Below are positions 1 to 6,359 of a DNA stretch of 9,880 nucleotides, in pieces (position 1 is the stretch's first letter; the number at the start of each line of letters is the position of its first letter). The notes beneath the pieces were generated by a model, which had not been told where the DNA came from, ran no database searches, and saw only the letters and a program-made list of their open reading frames with translations. The stretch is from positions 1 to 9,880 of the forward strand of contig PEXF01000134.1 of assembly GCA_002779205.1 (NCBI GenBank). The letters are read 5' to 3'. The stretch is from Candidatus Hydromicrobium americanum. Its GTDB lineage: Bacteria; Actinomycetota; Humimicrobiia; Humimicrobiales; Humimicrobiaceae. Both the position numbers and the translations under genes were made by a program.

Positions 1-103
1 ATACAACTATATGTAAATGGGGATTAAAGCCTAAAAAATCTCCAAATATCTGTAATTGAACAATTTGGCTTTTCGTTCAATCGGAACCGAGTTCTAATAT
101 TAC

Positions 104-1417
104 TCAGAGATGAAGTGAGGGTTCGAACTTGTTGCTATCTCTATTAGTTCTGAATTTTCTCCGCCAGAAAGAGCGATAATAAAGATTCAGCGCCCAGAAT
201 GGCACCGAATAACGGCGTATAACTCCCAATCTCCTCCAAATAGAGGGTAGGCTATAGAACTCGCTCCAAACCCAGTCACGCCCCTTTTGCAGAATCTCCC
301 GTGACATTAGCTTTGGCTCAAATACAATGCTAGACTCATACTGTGACCAGTCTTTGGTGATTATTCGTCCAGCCTTATCAAAAGATTCGCATAGGGCGGT
401 GCCCGGATACGGCACGAGCCAAGCAAATTGAGCGCTCTCTAACCGCATTTTCTGGGCAAAGCGGACGGTGCGTTCGAAAACATCTTCATCGTCTTCGTCT
501 AAGCCAAGGACAAAGAAGCCGTGGATGGCGATGCCGTGGGAGTGGATCTTTCTGATCACCATTTCATATTCGTTAACCGCATTCACTCTCTTGCCCAACG
601 TCGTTAGATTAGCAGGGGACAGTGTCTCAAACCCGATGAGTAGGGACATGCAGCCGCTCGCGGCCGCCAGTTTGAGTAATTCGTCATCTCTCGCTATGGT
701 GACCGAGGCTTGGGCAACCCACTTGAGTTTGTATGGAACAAGGGCGCGAAAGAGCTCTTTAGCGAACTTGGGGTTGCCGACGATATTATCATCAACGAAG
801 CAGATGAGTTTCTTATGGTTCAATGTTTCGATCTCCTTGAGGATTTCTTCTACCGGGCGGCAGCGATAAGTATGGCCAAAGAATGAAGTAACTGAGCAGA
901 AGGAGCAGGCATAGGGGCAGCCTCTAGTGGTTGAGATCGTGTTCTGGAAGTAGTATGCTCCGTCGGCGAACAAGTCTCGCCGGGGGATAGGCAAGTTGAG
1001 TAAGCTGGGCTGATCACGTTGGCTGTATATCCTTTGTAGTTTGTTTGCCTTAAAATCCTCGATCACATTTGCCCAAATTCCTTCGGCTTCCCCGATTACT
1101 ACGGCATCAGCGTGCTGACTTGCCTCTTTGGGCAGAGCGCTAGGGTGGCTACCCCCTAAGATAACCTTCACTCCTATAGCTCTGAAGGTATTAGCGATTT
1201 CGTAGGCGCGTTTCGCCGTAATAGTTAGTACTGTGATTCCCACTAAGTCAGTTTCCTTTTGGAAATCAATAGTTGTGATATTCTCATCAGTTAAGGAGAC
1301 TTCGATCTCTGGCGGGGTTAGGGCAGCAACCATCGCTAAACCAAGGTGTAGGCATGGTGCCTTCTTCCGATTTTGGAGATTCTCTTGCGTAGCCGGGACA
1401 ATTAGCTCTAATTTCAT
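104..1417 (-). CDS. B12-binding-domain radical SAM protein (BchE/DUF4070-like)
   Basis: Predicted 437-aa radical SAM enzyme of the class with an N-terminal cobalamin-binding-type domain; the substrate is unknown. Residues about 1-135 form the Rossmann-like B12-type domain (DLVGIT at 57-62, GGSHPS at 88-93, IGEAEG at 108-113). The radical SAM cluster motif CxxxCxxC is C167, C171 and C174 in RGCPYACSFC, followed by FVDDN at 207-211 and IGFETLSP at 261-268. The C-terminal part (about 375-437) is rich in Trp, Arg and Tyr and resembles the DUF4070 tail of this family. The usual cobalt-ligand motif DxHxxG is not visible, as in many members. The frame is open 50 codons further upstream, but the start at 1417 is chosen because it has AAAGGAGG seven bases before it and a promoter just ahead that would leave the longer form untranscribed. 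GC is roughly half in sampled lines against about one third in neighbours, which suggests transfer. It is transcribed alone. Confidence 0.88.
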   Translation of the reverse strand: MKLELIVPATQENLQNRKKAPCLHLGLAMVAALTPPEIEVSLTDENITTIDFQKETDLVGITVLTITAKRAYEIANTFRAIGVKVILGGSHPSALPKEASQHADAVVIGEAEGIWANVIEDFKANKLQRIYSQRDQPSLLNLPIPRRDLFADGAYYFQNTISTTRGCPYACSFCSVTSFFGHTYRCRPVEEILKEIETLNHKKLICFVDDNIVGNPKFAKELFRALVPYKLKWVAQASVTIARDDELLKLAAASGCMSLLIGFETLSPANLTTLGKRVNAVNEYEMVIRKIHSHGIAIHGFFVLGLDEDDEDVFERTVRFAQKMRLESAQFAWLVPYPGTALCESFDKAGRIITKDWSQYESSIVFEPKLMSREILQKGRDWVWSEFYSLPSIWRRLGVIRRYSVPFWALNLYYRSFWRRKFRTNRDSNKFEPSLHL

Positions 1418-1424
1418 GAGAGAC

Positions 1425-1432
1425 CCTCCTTT
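1425..1432 (-). promoter_or_regulatory. Ribosome binding site fixing the radical SAM start
   Basis: On the minus strand this reads AAAGGAGG, with seven bases to the ATG at 1417-1415. It is the best Shine-Dalgarno in the left half of the window and excludes the longer in-frame start at 1567. Confidence 0.85.
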
Positions 1433-1448
1433 CGAGGTGGTATGTGGA

Positions 1449-1477
1449 ATTATACAGAGGATCAACCTTTGTTGCAA
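1449..1477 (-). promoter_or_regulatory. Sigma-70-type promoter of the radical SAM gene
   Basis: On the minus strand a TTGCAA -35 (1477-1472, 4 of 6 consensus bases) and a perfect TATAAT -10 (1454-1449) are separated by exactly 17 bases. Transcription would start near 1442, giving a leader of about 25 bases that includes the AAAGGAGG site. The promoter lies inside the longer open frame, which supports the short start. Confidence 0.7.
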
Positions 1478-1575
1478 TAGAGAACCTAGCAACAGGCTGC
1501 TTTCCAAAGTTAGTTTTTTAGACCACCTAAAAAATAACTTATAAGAACTTGCTTTTAGTATCTGCAAGTATAAAG

Positions 1576-1589
1576 CAGGTATTTACCTG
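1576..1589. repeat. Short operator-like dyad
   Basis: CAGGTA and TACCTG arms of six bases flank a two-base centre. It lies about 100 bases upstream of the -35 of the radical SAM promoter. It could be a protein-binding site, but a dyad of this size can arise by chance and no second copy was seen. Confidence 0.25.
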
Positions 1590-1854
1590 GACTTTTACAT
1601 TATAAATATAAAAAAAAGAGGATTCAGGATAAAAAATCAGCCAGCAGCAGTCCCGGTAATATAATCAGAGTAAACTTTATAATGGTTTTGACCTTTTTTA
1701 GGTAGGCTTAATTTCCCTTATATCTTATTTTCTAAAAATCAAAATATTTGCTATCTATATAATCATAACATTTCCAGTTCCGGGGAAGCTTTTTGAAATG
1801 AAGCTGGATGGTAAAATCTCAAGCAGAGAAGATGAAATTTATCACCTGAAAAAA

Positions 1855-2628
1855 TTAATGAAGGTTTTGAGCTAGATATGCCGCTCCCAGTGCCCCGGTT
1901 ATTTGCGGTTCATCTGGAATGTTTATTTTTATTCCTAAATTTTCTTCCAGCGCTTTGACCACACCCAGATTCTTAGCGACTCCTCCAGTCATACAGACCG
2001 GTTCATCAAGCCCCACTCTTCCAACCATCGAAGTTATTTTATCTGCAATAGAATAAATAAGGCCTTTTATAATTTTATTTTTATCTATACCCTGTCCGAT
2101 TAGTGAAACTATTTCGGATTCGGCAAATACAGTGCAGGTAGAGGTTATATCGACTTTATCATTGGTTTTAATAAAAATAGGAGCAAATTGCTCAATATTT
2201 ATTTCCATTGCTCTTGCCATAACTTCCAGAAATCTGCCAGTTCCTGCCGCACATTTATCATTCATCAGAAAGTCAATGGGCTTTCCATCTTTAAGTTTTA
2301 TGACCTTACTGTCCTGACCCCCGATATCTATTACTGTTTTTAAATCCGGAAATAAAGATATGGCTCCCCGGGCATGGCAGCTTATCTCGGTTATATTTTG
2401 ATCCGCAAAAGGAATATTTATTCTACCGTAACCGGTGGTAACAGTAGCTTCAATCTCATTATCTGTCAGGCCAGCCTTCTTTAAAGAATCATCAAGGGCT
2501 TTTATAGCAGCATTTTTACTGTTAGAACCAGTGGAGGCGATTACATAAGATGCAATTTTATTATCTTTTTTACCTAGTATTACTACCTTAGTTGAAACTG
2601 ATCCTACATCAATTCCACAAGTATACAT
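1855..2628 (-). CDS. 2-hydroxyacyl-CoA dehydratase/benzoyl-CoA reductase-type activator ATPase
   Basis: This 257-aa protein is an ASKHA-fold ATPase of the HgdC/BcrA/BcrD family. In characterised relatives it is a homodimer with one bridging [4Fe-4S] cluster that couples ATP hydrolysis to one-electron transfer into the partner enzyme. The N-terminal phosphate-binding loop GIDVGSVSTK is at 5-14, a second nucleotide-binding motif DIGGQDSKV at 101-109, and GRF follows the first cluster cysteine. The two cluster ligands are C126 (NDKCAAGTGRF) and C165 (STCTVFAESE). MTGGVAKN at 213-220 and the GALGAA end (245-250) complete the fold. Length is normal for a single-domain activator. It has a good RBS (AAAGGA) before its ATG and lies 22 bases after the large subunit gene, so it is the last gene of that operon. 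Its 3' end overlaps a short plus-strand open run by 21 bases. Confidence 0.93.
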   Translation of the reverse strand: MYTCGIDVGSVSTKVVILGKKDNKIASYVIASTGSNSKNAAIKALDDSLKKAGLTDNEIEATVTTGYGRINIPFADQNITEISCHARGAISLFPDLKTVIDIGGQDSKVIKLKDGKPIDFLMNDKCAAGTGRFLEVMARAMEINIEQFAPIFIKTNDKVDITSTCTVFAESEIVSLIGQGIDKNKIIKGLIYSIADKITSMVGRVGLDEPVCMTGGVAKNLGVVKALEENLGIKINIPDEPQITGALGAAYLAQNLH

Positions 2629-2650
2629 CTTTTTCCTTTCTTCTATTTTT

Positions 2651-3934
2651 TTAAGAGTTTAAAATTTCTACAAATCCCTGCAATCTGGTTTTTACCTGTC
2701 CCTGTGAGGAATTATTTTGATCCACACAATCACCGTCTAAAACCAGAGTGGGAATATTAAGCTTATTTAAGCTATCTTTGATAATTCTTGCCCCGCCATT
2801 GCTCTGTCTGCATCCCCAGTGAGAAAATAAAATGGCTCCGTCAATCTTATAATCCCTGGCAGCCTTAAGAATTACATTGATCCTGTTATCAATCCTGCCC
2901 GCTAGAAAATGGGAAAGCATCTTTTTAGCCAGGCTTTCAAAAGGTCTTTCAGGGTCAAGTTCAGGCCAGTAAATATAATTTATTTCTTCAAATACCACTC
3001 TGCAGTTCTCCCTTTCCAGTATATTAAATATTTCATTTTTATAGTAAGGTTTCAGGTGCAGCCACAGAATTCTTTTTAGTGATTTATTTTTACCTGATTT
3101 TTCTTTCTCCTCTTTATCTAAATATTTTTTTAGTTCCTTATACATTTGATTATAAAGAATGACGGCTTCTCTGGTTCCTGCAAGACCGTGGAAAGGTAAA
3201 ATAAAATTAAGACCATTATAATAAGGGGGGTAGTTTGTAAGAGTTTTTCTTAAGTTGTTAACTTTGATTGCCCATTTTCTAAATTCATTTGAGAGACTAA
3301 TGACTTCTTTAAATTTAGAAGTGGCAAGTTTTATACCTGATTTGGAACTTATATCCATACAGATATTTTTTATCTGTCCGGTCAGATACAAGATAGACTC
3401 CTTTGAATATTCGTAAGGTACATCAATCAGATAGAAATTTTTTTCAATATTATATTTTACCGAGTGTATATAAAATGATTTTTGCGCGGCATCGCAGGCC
3501 AGATTGGTAGTGATGACAAAATCCGGCTTTGGAAATACATCAAGTTCCACTGCACCGGATGCACTTCTATGAAAGGTACACAGATCCTGTGAGTACCAGT
3601 TTGAAGAGGCTTCTTTAAGTGTCTGGGTTGCCAGTCCCAAACCTGCTGTAAATCCAGCCATAACTTCCGGCAGGAACGGTGTGATTCCCAGTGCATGGAA
3701 CATCTCATAGGGTAAAAAAAGAGATCCATAACCCACGGGGTGATTGTTGTCGGTATAAGCATTTCTCAGGCTTTTTATGGTAAAAATGTTCAGGTATTTA
3801 TCAGATAAAGAGGAAAACGTGCTTCCATAAGCAAAAAGAACAGGCTTTTTTGCGATAATGTCCAGGAGCCTCCTGATATACTTTTGATTTAAATTTCTCT
3901 GTACCCCGGTTTTTAGTTTGTCTTTTATACCCAT
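2651..3934 (-). CDS. 2-hydroxyacyl-CoA dehydratase/benzoyl-CoA reductase family subunit, larger (HgdB/BcrB-like)
   Basis: Predicted 427-aa iron-sulfur subunit of the COG1775 family, partner of the activator encoded next to it. Likely [4Fe-4S] cysteines are C119, C147 (NLACD) and C375 (SHWGCRQ); the spacing of about 30 and then about 230 residues matches the family. C403 (DGDCVD) is an additional cysteine. The ending QVKTRLQGFVEIL (413-425) is the characteristic C-terminal helix of the family, and NGLNFILPFHG (240-250) marks the middle domain. A Lys/Glu-rich stretch lies at 265-285. The ATG at 3934 is preceded only by A/T-rich sequence without a Shine-Dalgarno, and the gene begins 15 bases after its neighbour stops, so translational coupling is likely. 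The substrate cannot be assigned: dehydratase, benzoyl-CoA-type reductase and other ATP-driven reductases share this architecture. Confidence 0.85.
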   Translation of the reverse strand: MGIKDKLKTGVQRNLNQKYIRRLLDIIAKKPVLFAYGSTFSSLSDKYLNIFTIKSLRNAYTDNNHPVGYGSLFLPYEMFHALGITPFLPEVMAGFTAGLGLATQTLKEASSNWYSQDLCTFHRSASGAVELDVFPKPDFVITTNLACDAAQKSFYIHSVKYNIEKNFYLIDVPYEYSKESILYLTGQIKNICMDISSKSGIKLATSKFKEVISLSNEFRKWAIKVNNLRKTLTNYPPYYNGLNFILPFHGLAGTREAVILYNQMYKELKKYLDKEEKEKSGKNKSLKRILWLHLKPYYKNEIFNILERENCRVVFEEINYIYWPELDPERPFESLAKKMLSHFLAGRIDNRINVILKAARDYKIDGAILFSHWGCRQSNGGARIIKDSLNKLNIPTLVLDGDCVDQNNSSQGQVKTRLQGFVEILNS

Positions 3935-3949
3935 TTTAAATAATTATAT

Positions 3950-5107
3950 TTATAGCATTTCCAGAAAAGCCTGCACCCTTGTTTTTAACTGGCCTTCTGA
4001 AAAATTATTATATTCTATCTCAAGATATAAAGCTGGAATCCCAAGGTCGTTTAATTTCTGCTTCAGCAGGGGAAAGGAATAGAGCATGGTATCACAGAAT
4101 TTCAAGCTTATAAATATTACACCTTCTATATTATTTTTAATTATATTATTCTCAATCTCCTTTAATTTCAATCCAAGGTCAGCCATTCTCATACACTGGG
4201 GCTTATTTAAATATCTTTCAGCTGTCAGATTGAGAAAATCAGAATCATCACCCAGCTCTATCTGTTTTTCAAAATATCTGCTCGAAATACAGAGGTCGTC
4301 AGAAGCCAGTTTGAGATTCATTGTAGATAACATACCCCATAATTTTTCTTCGGTGATAAAGTTACCAATAATCATAATACCAGGGGTGTTTTCGTAATTT
4401 GGCTGCAGATTAGTCATATTTTCTGTATCGGCTTCTCTGATGAATTTTATGTATCTTTCCAGATCATCTGTAAAGATTTCGGGTGCCGAGATCATAGACA
4501 GCTCCATAACTTTAAAATAAGAAGATATGCTTATAAGCTCTGGTAATTTAGTAGAAATCTGGCTGTATTTTTTCAGGAGCTTTCTTTTCTTGTTGATAAG
4601 AATTATTGCATTTTTTATTTCTTTGTTGCTTATTTTTTTCCCGTTTAAATTTTCAATGAATCTTTTCATATTATTTAAATTATTTGCAAAAAAATCTATA
4701 GAGTCTACTCCTCTCAAGTGGGGGACATCCAGCAGATAAGAAGGAGTATCTTTAAGATATTTATTTGCAGTATCAAAAAACCTCCTCATCCCATCGCAGG
4801 AGTTGGTGAATATTACTGCTTTTAAATTGTCAGCGCCGGAAAGTAAGCTCTCCCAGCTTGATTTAATATAAGGGCAGAAATTTATAGGAAAGTAACTTTC
4901 GGATTTAATTATTTTTTTCCTTCCGAAAATTCTTACAGGGATAAAACCTCCGGCAACAATAAGTTCTTCTGGGGTGTAGGTGCAGAACCAGCCGACCAGA
5001 GGTCTTTTATCTGTAGAGAATAGAGTTTTTTCAAAAAAGGCTGAAATATCATTTATTTTATTTTTTAATATGTCCAAATCGTCCCTACTTTTGCTGTCAT
5101 GGAGCAT
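3950..5107 (-). CDS. 2-hydroxyacyl-CoA dehydratase/benzoyl-CoA reductase family subunit, smaller (HgdB/BcrC-like)
   Basis: Predicted 385-aa second subunit of the same family. GWFCTYTPEELIVAGGFIPVR (39-59) is the typical N-terminal signature; likely cluster cysteines are C78 (FCPY), C104 (TNSCDGMRR) and C338 (KFCDTM). The C-terminus QLKTRVQAFLEML repeats the family ending seen in the larger subunit, so the two genes are distant paralogues that should form a heterodimer, each possibly with its own [4Fe-4S] cluster. A lysine-rich helical stretch lies around 155-182. The gene starts 15 bases after the GerMN lipoprotein gene ends. No Shine-Dalgarno is visible before the ATG at 5107; coupling to the upstream gene is the simplest explanation. 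No CoA-transferase or hydroxyacyl dehydrogenase is adjacent, so the reaction is unassigned. Confidence 0.85.
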   Translation of the reverse strand: MLHDSKSRDDLDILKNKINDISAFFEKTLFSTDKRPLVGWFCTYTPEELIVAGGFIPVRIFGRKKIIKSESYFPINFCPYIKSSWESLLSGADNLKAVIFTNSCDGMRRFFDTANKYLKDTPSYLLDVPHLRGVDSIDFFANNLNNMKRFIENLNGKKISNKEIKNAIILINKKRKLLKKYSQISTKLPELISISSYFKVMELSMISAPEIFTDDLERYIKFIREADTENMTNLQPNYENTPGIMIIGNFITEEKLWGMLSTMNLKLASDDLCISSRYFEKQIELGDDSDFLNLTAERYLNKPQCMRMADLGLKLKEIENNIIKNNIEGVIFISLKFCDTMLYSFPLLKQKLNDLGIPALYLEIEYNNFSEGQLKTRVQAFLEML

Positions 5108-5122
5108 ATTATTGCAAATTGA

Positions 5123-5668
5123 CTATGAGCTTTTTATGATAACTTCATTTCTGGTAAATTCCTCATAAATACCTACATGTCCCCAGAAATCTTCTACATA
5201 AAGCCCATCTACTTGCCCACTATCTTTGCCTTCGATAGTTATTTTTACCTTTTTTATTTCTTCAAACTCAGTAAGTGTATTTACAATAGAGAAAATGGCC
5301 AGAACTTCTGTAGTAGAGCTGTGAGGTATTTCCTCAAAATTGGTTATAATTTCTTTGCTGAAGTCCACTGTAGCAGTATTGTCAGATATTTTTACCGAAT
5401 TAACTTTAACATTGGAAGGGATAGTGCGATAAAGCTGGTCGCTCTCCGGACCTTTTATCAGTTCTTCTACTACATTTTTATACAGCTCTTTACTTACCGG
5501 GATTTCCCTTATTTCTTCTGTAAGGTAAACATCAGTATCAGTAGATACTGCGAAATATAAAGATACCTTCTGGGTGCAGGAAGTCAGTGATATCATGAGA
5601 AATATAGCTAACATTGATATTATACTGATGATAAGAAACTTTTTTATATTTATTTTGTTTTTTTTCAT
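5123..5668 (-). CDS. GerMN-domain lipoprotein
   Basis: Predicted 181-aa lipoprotein. Residues 1-10 are Lys/Asn-rich, 11-27 are a hydrophobic signal segment, and LTSC (28-31) is a lipobox with C31 as the lipidated cysteine, so the protein should be anchored outside the cytoplasmic membrane. The GerMN domain covers about 60-160: ELIKGPESD at 68-76, TIPSNVKVNSVKI at 82-94 and NTATVDFSKE at 97-106 match the family pattern. GerMN domains occur in the spore germination protein GerM and in many envelope proteins of non-sporing bacteria; the biochemical role is generally unknown. The start has AGGA six bases upstream. It is the first gene of the operon encoding the dehydratase/reductase subunits, an unexpected partner for a cytoplasmic iron-sulfur enzyme. 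It might only share the promoter. Confidence 0.85.
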   Translation of the reverse strand: MKKNKINIKKFLIISIISMLAIFLMISLTSCTQKVSLYFAVSTDTDVYLTEEIREIPVSKELYKNVVEELIKGPESDQLYRTIPSNVKVNSVKISDNTATVDFSKEIITNFEEIPHSSTTEVLAIFSIVNTLTEFEEIKKVKITIEGKDSGQVDGLYVEDFWGHVGIYEEFTRNEVIIKSS

Positions 5669-5716
5669 TTTATTCCTAAGCTCGTATTTTTTAATAAATT
5701 AATTTTATCTTTTATA

Positions 5717-5745
5717 ATTCTATAGATGAGGCGATAAAAAAACAA
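5717..5745 (-). promoter_or_regulatory. Candidate promoter of the GerMN-dehydratase operon
   Basis: On the minus strand TTGTTT (5745-5740, 3 of 6 consensus) and TAGAAT (5722-5717, 5 of 6) are separated by 17 bases. Transcription would start near 5710, about 42 bases before the first ATG. The region is very AT-rich, so chance matches are common. Confidence 0.4.
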
Positions 5746-5770
5746 TATATAAATTATGCAATATAAAATA

Positions 5771-5800
5771 TTACAAAATTTAGCTTTCATATAGTATCAT
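5771..5800 (+). promoter_or_regulatory. Weak candidate promoter of the nicotinamidase operon
   Basis: TTACAA (5771-5776) and TATCAT (5795-5800) have an 18-base spacer; an overlapping TATAGT at 5790-5795 is an alternative -10 without a matching -35. Some promoter must lie between the divergent genes in this 159-base spacer, but the choice here is weak. Confidence 0.25.
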
Positions 5801-5827
5801 TATCTTAATATTTACAGAGGTGACAAT

Positions 5828-6349
5828 ATGATTGATTATAAAGCCTTACTTATAATAGATATGCTGAATGATTTTGTATTGGATGGAGCGCCGCTAAAAG
5901 TTCCTAAAATTGAAAGAATTATTGATCCCATAAAGAGGGAAATGGAAAAAGCCAGAAGTGAAGGTTATCCGGTAATATATTTGTGCGATAGTCACGATAA
6001 AGATGACAGGGAGTTTGAAATATTTCCTCCACATGCTATAAGAAATACAGAAGGATCAAAAATAATTGAAGAACTAAAACCACAGGGTAATGATATTATT
6101 GTAAGAAAAAGCTCATTCTCAGGTTTTTTTAATACAGATCTAGATGAGATATTAAAAAAATTATCGGTGAATAAATTAATAGTTACTGGAGATGTTACAA
6201 ATATATGTGTTTTTTATACCGTAGCTGATGCAGTGATGAGAGGTTACAGGGTTGATGTGGTAAAAGATGCTATAATTGGTTTAAATAAAAGAGACCACAG
6301 ATTTGCACTTGATCAGATGCGGAATGTGCTTAAGGTAAATATAATTTAA
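5828..6349 (+). CDS. pncA: Nicotinamidase / isochorismatase-family cysteine hydrolase
   Basis: This 173-aa protein has the cysteine hydrolase fold of nicotinamidase, which converts nicotinamide to nicotinate and ammonia in the cytoplasm. The catalytic triad is D11 (IIDMLNDF), K94 (VRKSSFSGF) and C127 (TNICVFYT). The metal-binding set expected in nicotinamidases is present as D54, H56 and H69 (CDSHD, then FPPHA), and the VTGDVTNIC block (119-127) carries the cis-peptide region before the cysteine. The start has AGAGGTGA five bases upstream. The stop codon is ten bases before the nicotinate phosphoribosyltransferase start, which is the main reason to prefer nicotinamidase over isochorismatase or another amidase of this family. 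It is somewhat shorter than the E. coli enzyme but similar to compact bacterial and archaeal forms. Confidence 0.85.
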   Translation: MIDYKALLIIDMLNDFVLDGAPLKVPKIERIIDPIKREMEKARSEGYPVIYLCDSHDKDDREFEIFPPHAIRNTEGSKIIEELKPQGNDIIVRKSSFSGFFNTDLDEILKKLSVNKLIVTGDVTNICVFYTVADAVMRGYRVDVVKDAIIGLNKRDHRFALDQMRNVLKVNII

Positions 6350-6359
6350 GGAGTATGTA

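Larger units (their letters stand above)
1418..1854. other. Intergenic stretch between radical SAM gene and dehydratase operon
   Basis: This 437-base stretch holds the radical SAM promoter and RBS (1425-1477), a short dyad at 1576-1589, and AT-rich sequence with no convincing gene. GC falls from the level of the radical SAM gene to the local background within it. On the plus strand an open run from 1702 to the TAG at 1873-1875 ends in a plausible hydrophilic tail, and on the minus strand a short hydrophobic run spans about 1704-1624; both may be gene remnants or chance. I see no clear intrinsic terminator for the dehydratase operon that ends at 1855, nor a tRNA or repeat array. Confidence 0.6.

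Noticed and set aside
55..81. Seven-base inverted repeat (ATTGAAC/GTTCAAT) just beyond the radical SAM stop
   Set aside because: The 13-base loop, AT-rich stem and lack of a T-run on the minus strand make it a poor terminator.
468..869. Plus-strand open frame of 133 codons opposite the radical SAM gene
   Set aside because: It is antisense to a well-supported gene, has low-complexity Ser runs and no family motifs. The same applies to the frames at 1233-1544, 4086-4397, 5177-5560 and, on the minus strand, 6887-7267, 7793-8047 and 9000-9347.
1418..1567. In-frame N-terminal extension of the radical SAM protein by 50 residues
   Set aside because: The stretch contains the promoter and RBS of the shorter form, is rich in unlikely residues for this family, and the conserved domain begins right after the start at 1417.
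1547..1569. Six-base inverted repeat ACTTGC/GCAAGT as a terminator of the dehydratase operon
   Set aside because: Only six pairs with an eleven-base loop, a T-run well separated from the stem, and almost 300 bases past the last stop.
1624..1704. Short hydrophobic reading run on the minus strand, like the end of a membrane protein
   Set aside because: About 26 codons with no start, and a stop immediately upstream; AT-rich sequence readily produces such hydrophobic runs.
5669..5827. Possible regulator-binding palindrome or riboswitch between the divergent operons
   Set aside because: The sequence is AT-rich with no symmetric site that survives base-by-base checking and no conserved riboswitch core.
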